Counted from the stretch's first letter, positions 15,632 to 23,594 are shown. The stretch is DNA of 39,034 nt from Acidimicrobiaceae bacterium UBA7830 (GCA_002501485.1 DLTS01000037.1:1-39034); one strand, 5' to 3'. A program made the numbers and translations. The notes: generated by a model from the letters alone, not told the origin.

Positions 15632-15949
15632 ATGCCACTCTCTGACGACGAACAGCGTATTTTGCGGCAAATCGAGCAAGAACTCGAACAAGATCCGTCG
15701 TTTTCAGAACGAGGGGTTGCCGTGTCGAGACGTCGCCTGTTCGTATCGCTGTTTGGAGCCGCAGTTGGCGTGGTCGCAACTGTTCTGGCGCTTGCGGTGA
15801 GTTACCTCGTTGCATTTCTTATTTTCGTCGGCGTCGTCGCCCTCAGCATTGTGGTTGCAAACGAAATTGCTGTGATCGGCCGTGAGCAACTCAGCGGCGC
15901 CTCCATGTCGGCCTGGGCCGCGTCGGCACGTGCTCGTCGTCAAGGCTGA
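15632..15949 (+). CDS. DUF3040 family membrane protein
   Basis: A 105-residue protein starting MPLSDDEQRILRQIEQELEQDPSF, the signature of actinobacterial DUF3040 proteins, whose function is unknown. After this soluble start come two adjacent hydrophobic stretches (about residues 37-56 and 57-80) and a short basic C-terminus. The ATG at 15632 matches the family start; a reading from 15491 would overlap the end of dinB and add unrelated residues. There is no good ribosome binding site. DUF3040 genes often sit near the mraZ/dinB region in actinobacteria, which agrees with the context here. Confidence 0.85.
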   Translation: MPLSDDEQRILRQIEQELEQDPSFSERGVAVSRRRLFVSLFGAAVGVVATVLALAVSYLVAFLIFVGVVALSIVVANEIAVIGREQLSGASMSAWAASARARRQG

Positions 15950-15955
15950 GATCTA

Positions 15956-16831
15956 ATGGCGGTCAACCCGTCACCCCCTCTTCACGTCGACGTTCGAATG
16001 GTAATCGACCTAGGTGAACGTCACCTTGCGGTCGGCATCATCGATCATCAGGGAAACGTTGGCGTGAGAGACCGGGTCGTAACCCCGTCAAGAGACCGGC
16101 TGACTGCGCTGAGGAGGCTCGTGCAGCGGGTACTGGCTGCGACTCCGGCCGAGCAACGTCCAATCCTTTGTGCAGCCACCGGACCCGGCCCCGTTGATGA
16201 AGAACTTGGCGGCTTCGCACCGATCGGTGACAACGATTGGAGAGAATTACCGATTCGCGACTCAATCACAGACGTAGTCGGCTGCCCAACAATTCTCGAA
16301 AGTACGGGACGCGCATACGCCCTCGCATCCTCTGAGGGTTCGTCGGCAATTGGCTTGCACCTTGGTGATGACGTAGATGGTGGTGTCGTCGTAGGAGGGC
16401 GGCTCTTGAAGGGCGAGCGGGGATCGGCGGGAGCGTTTGCTCATCTTGCAGTCGATGTCGAAGGGAGGCCGTGTGTTTGTGGAAAGTCTGGATGTCTCGA
16501 TTCGTATGCCAGTGTGCGCGGCATCGAAGCAACAACCGGTCGAGGGCTTGTTTCAACTCCGAGTTCACTCATCACCCAGTCAGGAATGATGGTTGCAAGG
16601 GCATGTGCGTCGCTCGCCGCAATGATGGACATTCAGCGCATTCGAATTGGAGGTGTTGTGGTTGAAGCATTTCGCGAGACTTTTATTGAGTCGATTCGAG
16701 ACGAGCTTGCTGAACGCACGCGCCTCTCCCACCTCAAGCAACTAGATGTCGGTGTTGCTCAGCTTCATGTTCTCGCTGGTGCATCTGCAGTAGCCTTGGC
16801 GACAGACGCATCGCAACTCGATACTCCTTAA
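15956..16831 (+). CDS. Degenerate ROK-family protein, probably not a kinase
   Basis: A 291-residue protein with the ROK fold but altered active site. The N-terminal phosphate motif, DVGGTK in the glucokinase at 5217, is replaced by IDLGERHLAV. The catalytic Asn-Asp is missing: the equivalent segment reads TILESTGRAYALAS. In contrast the structural zinc motif is kept as CVCGKSGCLDSYAS, and GDDVDGGVVVGGRLLKGERGSAGAFAHL follows the family pattern. It has no N-terminal helix-turn-helix, so it is not a typical ROK repressor. It may be a sugar-binding regulator or a pseudokinase; that is inference. The frame is open throughout, so it is not decayed. It follows the DUF3040 gene by 6 bases. Confidence 0.78.
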   Translation: MAVNPSPPLHVDVRMVIDLGERHLAVGIIDHQGNVGVRDRVVTPSRDRLTALRRLVQRVLAATPAEQRPILCAATGPGPVDEELGGFAPIGDNDWRELPIRDSITDVVGCPTILESTGRAYALASSEGSSAIGLHLGDDVDGGVVVGGRLLKGERGSAGAFAHLAVDVEGRPCVCGKSGCLDSYASVRGIEATTGRGLVSTPSSLITQSGMMVARACASLAAMMDIQRIRIGGVVVEAFRETFIESIRDELAERTRLSHLKQLDVGVAQLHVLAGASAVALATDASQLDTP

Positions 16832-16870
16832 TTCCAAGCGCTCCGCTACTTTGGAGGCACCTCAACTCGC

Positions 16871-16876
16871 TACGCT
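16871..16876 (+). promoter_or_regulatory. -10 box of a leaderless promoter (acyl-CoA dehydrogenase)
   Basis: TACGCT lies six bases before the ATG at 16883. TTGGAG at 16851-16856 is a possible -35, but the 14-base spacer is short. Confidence 0.5.
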
Positions 16877-16882
16877 TAGAAC

Positions 16883-18103
16883 ATGCTTCCTGTGTATGAC
16901 GTAGACGCCGATGCCTATCGAGCGAAGGTGAAGTCCTTCCTTGCTGAGAAATTGCCGAGCGGTTTCACCGGCATCGGTTCGTTAGAAGGTGACGAGATCA
17001 CCGGGTTTGTTTCGGAATGGCGACAGACGCTCTTCGAGTCGGGCTACCTCGCTCCCGGTTGGCCACAGAAATATGGCGGCGCAGGACTATCGGCACTTGA
17101 GCAGGTGATCCTCGCTGAGGAGTTTGCGATCGCAGGTGTTCCCACCGGAGGACCTAATGACGTGTTCGGCATTCAGATGCTTGGCAACACGTTGCTCCTC
17201 ATGGGTAGCGAGGAGCAACGGGAGCACTACCTGCCGAGGGTGCTCTCTGGCGAAGACACATGGTGTCAGGGTTACTCCGAGCCAAACGCCGGGTCCGACC
17301 TCGGCAATGTCGGATTGAAAGCCCAACTCGACGGTGATCAGTGGGTCCTGAATGGTCAAAAGATCTGGACCTCGGCAGGACATCTCGCTGACCACATTTT
17401 CACCCTCGCTCGCACCGATCCCGATGCTCCAAAGCATAAGGGAATTTCGTTCTTGCTCGTCGATATGCGCCAGCCAGGCGTTGAAGTGCGACCGATCAAA
17501 ATGATCAACGGTGACTCAGAGTTCAACGAGGTCTTTTACACCGACGCTCTCTGCCCGAAAGACAATGTTGTCGGCGGTGTAAACAACGGGTGGGCCGTTG
17601 CGATGACGTTGCTTGGATTCGAACGAGGCGAGGCTGCAGCGACAATGCCGATTCGCTTCCAAGCAGAAATAGATCGTTTGTTGGTGCTTGCAGCAGAGCG
17701 AGGACTGACAAAAGACCCTGTCATTAGACAGGAGCTCATGAAGGCCTACGCCAAAGTTCAGATCATGCGGTATAGCGGTATGCGAGTGCTCACCCAATTC
17801 TTGAAGGGGCATCACCCGGGTCCGGACGGTGCCATCTCCAAGTTGTATTGGAGCGAATACCACCTTACGGTCACCGAACTCGCAACTAAGATTCTCGGTG
17901 CAGAGGCGATGGCCCCATCCGGCCGACCTCCATCATCGTCGTTTGGGGCAGATGATGCTGGGGCGCCAAACTCATCGGCATCGTGGAGCAGCACCTTCCT
18001 GTCGGCCCGAGCCGGCACGATCTACGCTGGCTCATCGCAGGTGCAACGAAACATCATCGGTGAAATGGTGCTTGGATTGCCAAAGGAACCCCGCCCGGTG
18101 TGA
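16883..18103 (+). CDS. Acyl-CoA dehydrogenase family protein
   Basis: FAD-dependent dehydrogenase of 406 residues that introduces a trans-2 double bond into an acyl-CoA. The helical N-terminal domain includes WPQKYGGAGLSALEQVILAEEFA; the flavin-binding middle domain has QGYSEPNAGSDLGNV and GQKIWTSAGHLADH; the C-terminal domain ends in ARAGTIYAGSSQVQRNIIGEMVLGLP, typical of the FadE group. A Ser/Gly/Pro-rich insert (near residues 345-370) resembles actinobacterial members used on branched or steroid side chains, but the substrate is unknown. I did not assign the catalytic Glu with certainty. The stop overlaps the GTG of the next small gene (GTGA). Confidence 0.9.
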   Translation: MLPVYDVDADAYRAKVKSFLAEKLPSGFTGIGSLEGDEITGFVSEWRQTLFESGYLAPGWPQKYGGAGLSALEQVILAEEFAIAGVPTGGPNDVFGIQMLGNTLLLMGSEEQREHYLPRVLSGEDTWCQGYSEPNAGSDLGNVGLKAQLDGDQWVLNGQKIWTSAGHLADHIFTLARTDPDAPKHKGISFLLVDMRQPGVEVRPIKMINGDSEFNEVFYTDALCPKDNVVGGVNNGWAVAMTLLGFERGEAAATMPIRFQAEIDRLLVLAAERGLTKDPVIRQELMKAYAKVQIMRYSGMRVLTQFLKGHHPGPDGAISKLYWSEYHLTVTELATKILGAEAMAPSGRPPSSSFGADDAGAPNSSASWSSTFLSARAGTIYAGSSQVQRNIIGEMVLGLPKEPRPV

Positions 18104-18375
18104 AAAGACTGATTGCGAGATCAAAATTTGTTCTCGTCGTTGTCATTGCGGTTTCCCGTCGGCCTCGTTTGTGGGTCACGGCTTTTCGCCAGATGGCGTT
18201 GCTTGCGCCGAAGGGGTGGTTCACTAGAGCCCCGTTTTTACCTGTGCCGGCCCCTGACTATCTCGCTTTTCGAACCGTCACCCAGTACGGATCAAATGAT
18301 CACCCCCCGACAAGCCGAGATGTGGTGGAATACCTCATGTGGTGTGGCGAGATGCGCCGGCTAGCGCGGCAATGA
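18100..18375 (+). CDS. Small conserved actinobacterial protein of unknown function
   Basis: A 91-residue basic protein. After a hydrophobic/basic start (residues 1-30) comes LLAPKGWFTRAPFLPVPAPDYLAFRTVTQYGS and the end SRDVVEYLMWCGEMRRL. I recognise this pattern (GW..R.PFLP.P...Y..FR..T.YG ... DVV.YL.WC) from uncharacterised actinobacterial proteins, so it is probably a real gene rather than filler between its neighbours. The GTG start overlaps the stop of the acyl-CoA dehydrogenase gene by four bases, and the HNH gene begins 26 bases downstream, so it likely belongs to that operon. No catalytic motif is visible. Confidence 0.7.
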   Translation: MKRLIARSKFVLVVVIAVSRRPRLWVTAFRQMALLAPKGWFTRAPFLPVPAPDYLAFRTVTQYGSNDHPPTSRDVVEYLMWCGEMRRLARQ

Positions 18376-18401
18376 TGTTCGAGAGCCTCAGGGCATAAGA
18401 G

Positions 18402-18899
18402 ATGAGAAACGTGCTCGTGCTTAACGCAAGTTTCGAGCCGCTAAGTGTGGTGTCCGCCCGAAGGGCGACATGCCTTGTTCTTGCTGACAAGGCCGAGATT
18501 ATTGAGTCGGGTGAAGAGCTCGTGCGTTCGCCTTCCTTTGCGATGAACGTCCCTCTCGTCGTCAGGTTGCGATATATGGTGAAAGCGCCTCGACACCGGC
18601 GGGCCGTGCTGTCTCGCCGAGCGGTTTTCGCTCGAGACGACTACCAGTGCCAGTACTGCGGGTCCCATGCTGACTCGATCGACCACATTGTGCCGAGCTC
18701 CCGCGGGGGCCATCACAGCTGGGAAAACCTCGTCGCTGCCTGCAAACCCTGCAACCTTTCAAAACGTGATCGCACCCCAGAAGAGGCGGGGATGGTGTTA
18801 CGGCGTCCATCGGTTGCACCGAAGTCCCCGGCGTGGGCGGTCATTGGCGTGTCGCGGATGCCTTCCGCCTGGCGTGCGTACCTTCCGGTCGCAAGTTGA
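18402..18899 (+). CDS. HNH endonuclease
   Basis: A 165-residue HNH nuclease of the type found throughout actinobacteria. The N-terminal 70 residues (VLVLNASFEPLSVVSARRATCLVL ... VPLVVRLRYMV) are typical for the group. The nuclease core has two zinc-binding pairs, CQYCGS and CKPCNLSKRD, around the catalytic DHIVPSSRGGHHSWENLV, containing the expected His and Asn residues. Such chromosomal single HNH genes are not linked to restriction systems or phage here, and the target is unknown. It lies between two metabolic genes, and its stop overlaps the TTG of the next gene (TTGA, 18896-18899). Confidence 0.88.
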   Translation: MRNVLVLNASFEPLSVVSARRATCLVLADKAEIIESGEELVRSPSFAMNVPLVVRLRYMVKAPRHRRAVLSRRAVFARDDYQCQYCGSHADSIDHIVPSSRGGHHSWENLVAACKPCNLSKRDRTPEEAGMVLRRPSVAPKSPAWAVIGVSRMPSAWRAYLPVAS

Positions 18900-19576
18900 A
18901 CACTGAATCTTTTAGTCGCTCGGCGACCGCTGAAGAGTTGCACGCGGTCACTCCGGTTCGTCGTGATGGGGTTCGCTTGGTGCGGTGCATTCCAGAGTCG
19001 AGGGCGCTGGTGCTCGGGTCTCGGCAGTCAGAACGCCTCATCGATCTCGAACGTGCGGCTCAGCGAAACATCGAGGTGATCCGTCGCCGATCAGGCGGGG
19101 GAATAGTTCTCGTCGACCCTCATCGATCGTTGTGGATTGATATCGAGATTGGTGCTGACGACCCTCGGTATGTTGCTGAGCCCCTCGGAATGATGGAGCA
19201 GGTCGGTCGTTGGTGGCTTGCTGCCCTTGCATCGCTCGACTGCGCTCTTCCTGGCATATGGCAGTTCGTTGGCCAGACAGACACCGATGCGAACGCCGAA
19301 CTCGTTTGTTTTGCTGGGCACTCACATGGCGAACTCATGGTGGAAGAGTCGAAGCTTGTAGGTCTGAGCCAACGGAGAACGAGAGATGGTGCTCGGGTTC
19401 AAGGCCAGTTACATTTTATTGATCCAACAGCTGAGATTCTTGCTCTCATCGTTGAGGAAGCCCCGAGACCGCTTCGAAGGCCCGCGATCGTTGATGAGCA
19501 GGTTCGAGATGTGCTCAATGACGGTCTCCTTGATGCGCTGACATCGGTGGTTGGCGCGTCACTCGGCAACCGTTAG
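18896..19576 (+). CDS. Lipoate-protein ligase-like protein
   Basis: A 226-residue member of the biotin/lipoyl ligase (LplA/BPL) superfamily. The adenylate-binding loop is IRRRSGGGIVLVDPHRSLWIDIEI, matching the RRxSGGG motif, and a second block, ELMVEESKLVGLSQRRTRDGARVQGQLHF, keeps the conserved Lys (SKLVG) used for activation of the fatty acid. It should attach or transfer lipoate/octanoate to protein domains, but related proteins such as LipM and LipL also carry these motifs, so the exact reaction is open. The best start is the TTG at 18896, overlapping the HNH stop; a TTG at 18938 would lose 14 residues. It is the last gene before the dcw cluster. Confidence 0.75.
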   Translation: MNTESFSRSATAEELHAVTPVRRDGVRLVRCIPESRALVLGSRQSERLIDLERAAQRNIEVIRRRSGGGIVLVDPHRSLWIDIEIGADDPRYVAEPLGMMEQVGRWWLAALASLDCALPGIWQFVGQTDTDANAELVCFAGHSHGELMVEESKLVGLSQRRTRDGARVQGQLHFIDPTAEILALIVEEAPRPLRRPAIVDEQVRDVLNDGLLDALTSVVGASLGNR

Positions 19577-19716
19577 CGCTCGTAGCTCCGGCATCCTTGT
19601 CCGTTCTTGTAAATTTGGCCGCCTGGTCGGCCCGTGAACCCTGCGCCATCGCATGCAGTGGTCTCCTGCCGGCACATCTGTACCAGGTCTTTCTGTGGCG
19701 GCGCTCCATCTGTTTT

Positions 19717-19760
19717 GGTGATGATTGGATGGAAATGGTTGATTTCGGTGTAAATAGGTG
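19717..19760 (+). promoter_or_regulatory. Predicted MraZ operator, five boxes at 10-base period
   Basis: Boxes begin at 19717 (GGTG), 19727 (GGAT), 19737 (GGTT), 19747 (GGTG) and 19757 (GGTG), each exactly ten bases after the previous. MraZ of Escherichia coli binds TGGGN repeats with five bases between them, the same period, upstream of its own gene. The site lies 72-115 bases before mraZ. Confidence 0.7.
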
Positions 19761-19767
19761 AAATACT
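19739..19767 (+). promoter_or_regulatory. Candidate dcw promoter
   Basis: TTGATT (19739-19744) and AATACT (19762-19767) are separated by 17 bases. The promoter would overlap the last MraZ boxes, so bound MraZ would block it. Transcription would start near 19774, at the foot of the inverted repeat. Confidence 0.4.
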
Positions 19768-19774
19768 TCTTGCA

Positions 19775-19799
19775 CTCACAAGAAACCGCAACTTGTGAG
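19775..19799 (+). repeat. 8-bp perfect inverted repeat before mraZ
   Basis: CTCACAAG (19775-19782) pairs with CTTGTGAG (19792-19799) across a 9-base loop. It would form a stem at the very 5' end of the mraZ transcript if the candidate promoter is right, or serve as a dimeric protein site. Confidence 0.55.
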
Positions 19800-19831
19800 C
19801 TGAGGCGGAGCGGGATGAAAGGGAGGGGCAG

Positions 19832-20254
19832 ATGTTCGTCGGCGTGTTCGACCGAAGCATCGACGACAATGGTCGTCTTGGCCTTCCCGCACCCTTCCGT
19901 GGTGAACTCGGTGACCGTTGTTACGCAACCTTGGATCCACAGGGATGCATCACCCTCCGGACGGTCGCCGTATTCGAAGCCGAGGCAAACGATGTCATCG
20001 AAGCGGTGAAATCTGGAACTGCCACCGCGAGGCAGCGACGTTCAGTTGCGACCCAAACGGTGTCAGTTTCGGTTGATAAACAGGGACGTCTCACCCTTGA
20101 CGAGAAAGCTCGCGAGTTTGCCGGTCTCACCGGCGGCGATCAGGCGGTGATCGTTGGCAACCTCAACTCGATCGAGGTGTGGAGACCGTCCCGCTACGAA
20201 ACCATCGAAGCGGAAGATTTGCACGCAACCAATCCTCGGGTGTGGCAGGACTGA
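19832..20254 (+). CDS. mraZ: Transcriptional regulator MraZ
   Basis: A 140-residue member of the AbrB/SpoVT superfamily and first gene of the dcw cluster. Two swapped-hairpin repeats are visible: residues 1-50 with DRSIDDNGRLGLPAPFRGEL and ATLDPQGCITL, and residues 75-125 with VSVDKQGRLTLDEKAREFAGL and VIVGNLNSIEVW. In other bacteria MraZ forms ring-like oligomers and represses its own operon by binding short direct repeats. The run of 10-base-spaced GGTG boxes upstream is the expected target. A purine-rich ribosome binding site (AAAGGGAGG, 19818-19826) precedes the ATG. Its stop overlaps the rsmH start (TGATG). Confidence 0.94.
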   Translation: MFVGVFDRSIDDNGRLGLPAPFRGELGDRCYATLDPQGCITLRTVAVFEAEANDVIEAVKSGTATARQRRSVATQTVSVSVDKQGRLTLDEKAREFAGLTGGDQAVIVGNLNSIEVWRPSRYETIEAEDLHATNPRVWQD

Positions 20255-21210
20255 TGGCGATGGCAGACGGTCAGCAGACCTCGTTTTCTCACGATCCTGT
20301 GATGAGAGACGAAATCGTTGACGTGTTTGCCGAAGTTCCACCGGGGACGATTCTCGATGCAACCCTCGGCGGTGGCGGCCACTCGGAGGCTTTGCTGGAG
20401 GCCCGTGATGATGTTGATGTCATCGGTCTCGACCGAGATCCTGAGGCCCTGCACGCAGCGACTCAGCGCCTCGGACACTTCGGGCGGCGATTTCGCACGA
20501 CCATGCGTCGATTTGATGACATCGATGAAGGCCTTGCGGAACACGGGGTAGAGGCACTCAGCGGAGCAATCTTCGATCTAGGTGTTTCCTCACACCAACT
20601 CGATGAGGGCAGTCGTGGGTTCAGCTACCGAAATGACGGACCTCTCGACATGCGGATGGGCCCTGATGCGAACTGGACCGCTGACGATGTCGTGAACGGG
20701 TACGACGTTCGCCACCTCGCCGACATTATTCGACGCTATGGCGAAGAGCGGTTCGCCTCACGCATTGCGAATGCGATCGTGGCGGCGCGTCCAATTGAAA
20801 CAACGAACCAGTTAGCTGAAGTCGTTGTGGCCGCTATACCGGCACCCGCACGTCGTACCGGCGGCCATCCAGCCAAGCGCACTTTCCAAGCAATTCGAAT
20901 CGAAGTCAACGGAGAACTCGAAGCCCTCCCAACTGCGATCGACAAGGCGATCGACCGCGTAGTTCCAGGTGGCAGAGTGGCAGTGCTGTCGTACCACTCG
21001 GGAGAAGACCGGATCGTGAAACAGCGGATGATGGCGGCAGCGAACCAATGTGAATGCCCGCCAGAACTTCCATGCGTGTGCGGTGCTGTGCAGACCGTCC
21101 GGATCGTTCGGAAGGTTGCGAAGAAGCCATCAGCCGCAGAGATGGAACGTAACCGTCGGTCAACATCAGCTCGGATGCGTGTTGCGGAACGAATTGTGGA
21201 GGACTCTTGA
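20254..21210 (+). CDS. rsmH: 16S rRNA m4C1402 methyltransferase
   Basis: S-adenosylmethionine-dependent enzyme of 318 residues that N4-methylates C1402 of 16S rRNA (formerly MraW). Motifs: SHDPVMRDEIVD, the SAM-binding ILDATLGGGGHSEALLE, VIGLDRDPEAL, IFDLGVSSHQLDEGSRGFSYRNDGPLDMRM and, near the C-terminus, VLSYHSGEDRIVKQRM. A Cys-containing stretch (CECPPELPCVCG) follows, as in many family members. The ATG at 20254 overlaps the mraZ stop; an ATG at 20260 is also possible. It is the usual second gene of the dcw cluster. Confidence 0.95.
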   Translation: MAMADGQQTSFSHDPVMRDEIVDVFAEVPPGTILDATLGGGGHSEALLEARDDVDVIGLDRDPEALHAATQRLGHFGRRFRTTMRRFDDIDEGLAEHGVEALSGAIFDLGVSSHQLDEGSRGFSYRNDGPLDMRMGPDANWTADDVVNGYDVRHLADIIRRYGEERFASRIANAIVAARPIETTNQLAEVVVAAIPAPARRTGGHPAKRTFQAIRIEVNGELEALPTAIDKAIDRVVPGGRVAVLSYHSGEDRIVKQRMMAAANQCECPPELPCVCGAVQTVRIVRKVAKKPSAAEMERNRRSTSARMRVAERIVEDS

Positions 21211-21668
21211 TGGCTGTTGCTCTCCGCAGTCCAGCAACCAGGCACGCGCCAAGCCGTCGTCGAGCACTTCGGGTCGTTGAAGTCCGTCGCCGAACCACCC
21301 GTGTCGTTGTCTTTACTGCAACGCTGATCGCCCTCGGTCTCGCAAGCCTTGCAGTCATTCACACGCAGATCGCCTCTCGGCAGGCGGTGATCGACCAGAT
21401 CGACAGAGACATCGACAAAGCAAACGATCGTTTCGACACGCTGAGAGCTTTACGAGCGGAACTTCGGGCGCCAGCTCGACTCGATCAACGAGCACGTCAA
21501 CTCGGAATGAGTCCGGCGATGGACAGTAGCTTTCTGGCCGTAGACCCGTTAGTGCTGGCAATGGTCATGGCAGCGACAAGCACCGATGGCGACGTCGTCG
21601 ACGTTCCTGATTATCTCGGTCCTCTCGATCAATTCCGAATGGTCAAAATTATGAACGGTATGGACTGA
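21210..21668 (+). CDS. ftsL: FtsL/DivIC-like division protein
   Basis: A 152-residue single-pass membrane protein: an Arg-rich cytoplasmic start, one transmembrane helix (about residues 33-52), then an extracellular coiled coil (IDQIDRDIDKANDRFDTLRALRAEL) and the short motif LDQRARQLGMSPA typical for FtsL. FtsL links FtsQ and the FtsWI synthase in the divisome. The family is poorly conserved, so the name rests on topology plus position between rsmH and ftsI. The ATG at 21210 overlaps the rsmH stop and has GGAGGA (21197-21202) seven bases upstream. The C-terminal 50 residues after the motif are longer than in many homologues. Confidence 0.85.
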   Translation: MAVALRSPATRHAPSRRRALRVVEVRRRTTRVVVFTATLIALGLASLAVIHTQIASRQAVIDQIDRDIDKANDRFDTLRALRAELRAPARLDQRARQLGMSPAMDSSFLAVDPLVLAMVMAATSTDGDVVDVPDYLGPLDQFRMVKIMNGMD

Positions 21669-23587
21669 TGAGCCGCCGCAAAGTTCCCCAGCGGTCGGTG
21701 CGACGCACTGCCCCGGTAGTTCGCAAGCAATCGCCCCCTTCAGCGTCGACAGCCCGATCAATCCGCTCGGCTTCAACATCGAAACAGACGAGCACTCCTC
21801 GGAGCGCCTCCCCGCAGCGCAAACTGCGAGCCATTTCAGCGAAACCCGCCGCCGGACGTTTCAAGATTGGAAACCAGCGCCGGCGGATTCAAATCGTCGT
21901 CGCATTCGTCTTCGTGATGCTCATCGTCATAACAACAAAGGTCATCGGCTTGCAAACTGCAGGCGGCGATGCGATGCGCGCCGAAGCAACAAATCAATGG
22001 ACCAGAACAAGAACAGTCGTCGCTGACAGGGGCACAATCTTTGATCGCGATGGCGAAGAACTTGCTGTATCGATACCTGCGGCGACCATCAGCATTAATC
22101 CGAAACTTGTCGACAACGAGGAAGCGACGCTCAACATGCTCGCGACCATGTTGAACCTCAGCGTCGAAGAACAGCAACGGCTCTATGACGAAATGGTCCG
22201 CAAAGACAAGGGATATGTCTATGTTCGCCGGCAGATCGACGCCGACCTCGGAGATCAAATAGCCGCGTTGAAGCTCGCCGGAGTGAATGTCGACGCAGAG
22301 CCCACCCGACTGCTCCCGGGCGGCGACACCGGGAGGTCAGTGATTGGCCGCACCGATATCGATGGCATTGGCATCGCAGGTCTCGAGCTCCAGTACAACG
22401 ACATTCTCTCTGGGCAAGACGGCAACGTAACCCGTCAAGTAGCCCCGGGAGGACGATCGATCGCTGGTAGCGAAAACGGCTCGGAAGGTGCGGTTCCGGG
22501 TGATGACCTCATCCTCACGATCGACCGCTCAATTCAGTTCACCTGCGAGCAAGCTCTGCTTGAGCGCGTTGAAAACACTAGATCGAAAGCCGGAACTTGC
22601 ATTGTGATGGATGCTCAATCCGGTGAGCTGTATGCGATGGCATCGGTCAAGCGCGACACCGAGAGTGACGAAGTGCGCATCACCTCCGGTAACCATGCGG
22701 CAGTTGACGCATATGAACCAGGCTCAGTTGCGAAAGTGATTACGATTGCCGCAGGTTTGGAAACTGGTGTAGTTGGCCCAAACACAGTCTTCAACGTGCC
22801 ATGGCGAGCTCAATATGGCGACGACCTCCTTCGTGACTCTCACGAACACCCCGACGAAGATATGACGGTTCGGCAGATTCTCGTCGAATCATCAAACATC
22901 GGCACTATCAAAGTGCAAGAGGAAGTCCAACTACGCCGTCACTGGGATTTCATGCGAGCTTTCGGCCTCGGCGAGCAAACCGCCCTCGACTTCCCAAACG
23001 AATCGGCCGGAATTTTTAAAGAGTGGAACGATCTCCATGGATCGGAGAAGTACACCGTCTCTTACGGGCAAGGTCTCGCAAGCACCCCAATTCAACTCAT
23101 TTCTGCTGTGAACGTAATTGCCAACGACGGCTTGTACGTGGCTCCAAAATTGGTTCGCGGGTTCGTGGGTCAGGACGGCGATATCAGGCCAACAGCACCG
23201 TCAGCCACGCAGCAGGTCATCTCGCCTAACGCCGCCGAGGTCATGCAATCGATCATGACTGACGTTGTCTGCTCAGGTACCGCAACACGCGCTCAGTCAA
23301 CGTCATTTAACGTTGCCGGAAAGACTGGAACTGGCTTAAAAGCGCAAACTAATGGGGGGTACGAGGACGAATTTGGAGTCCGCTCGTACTACGCAAGTTT
23401 TGTGGGGTTTTTCCCCGCCGAGGACCCACAGATAACCGTTCTCATTAGTATCGACGAACCCCCAGCAGGCACGCTCAACCGTTACGGTGGAACGGCTGCA
23501 GCCCCGGTCTTCGCCCGGCTTGTCCCGACCATCGCACACGAGGTGGGAATCCAGCCGACTAACAACGGAGCGGCGTGCGCCGGGTGA
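21668..23587 (+). CDS. ftsI: Septal peptidoglycan transpeptidase (PBP3)
   Basis: Division-specific class B penicillin-binding protein of 639 residues. A basic, Ser-rich cytoplasmic tail (1-72) precedes a transmembrane helix (about 78-97). The pedestal domain starts RGTIFDRDGEELAVS. The transpeptidase domain carries all three active-site motifs: SVAK with nucleophile Ser353, SSN near 408-410 and KTGTG from Lys552. It cross-links septal peptidoglycan together with FtsW, encoded downstream. The ATG overlaps the ftsL stop (TGATG). Length and order fit actinobacterial FtsI; I see no PASTA repeats. Confidence 0.94.
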   Translation: MSRRKVPQRSVRRTAPVVRKQSPPSASTARSIRSASTSKQTSTPRSASPQRKLRAISAKPAAGRFKIGNQRRRIQIVVAFVFVMLIVITTKVIGLQTAGGDAMRAEATNQWTRTRTVVADRGTIFDRDGEELAVSIPAATISINPKLVDNEEATLNMLATMLNLSVEEQQRLYDEMVRKDKGYVYVRRQIDADLGDQIAALKLAGVNVDAEPTRLLPGGDTGRSVIGRTDIDGIGIAGLELQYNDILSGQDGNVTRQVAPGGRSIAGSENGSEGAVPGDDLILTIDRSIQFTCEQALLERVENTRSKAGTCIVMDAQSGELYAMASVKRDTESDEVRITSGNHAAVDAYEPGSVAKVITIAAGLETGVVGPNTVFNVPWRAQYGDDLLRDSHEHPDEDMTVRQILVESSNIGTIKVQEEVQLRRHWDFMRAFGLGEQTALDFPNESAGIFKEWNDLHGSEKYTVSYGQGLASTPIQLISAVNVIANDGLYVAPKLVRGFVGQDGDIRPTAPSATQQVISPNAAEVMQSIMTDVVCSGTATRAQSTSFNVAGKTGTGLKAQTNGGYEDEFGVRSYYASFVGFFPAEDPQITVLISIDEPPAGTLNRYGGTAAAPVFARLVPTIAHEVGIQPTNNGAACAG

Positions 23588-23594
23588 TGTTGTG

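Noticed and set aside
20736..21362. Open frame of 208 codons on the minus strand
   Set aside because: Antisense to rsmH, whose motifs are intact; no independent support.
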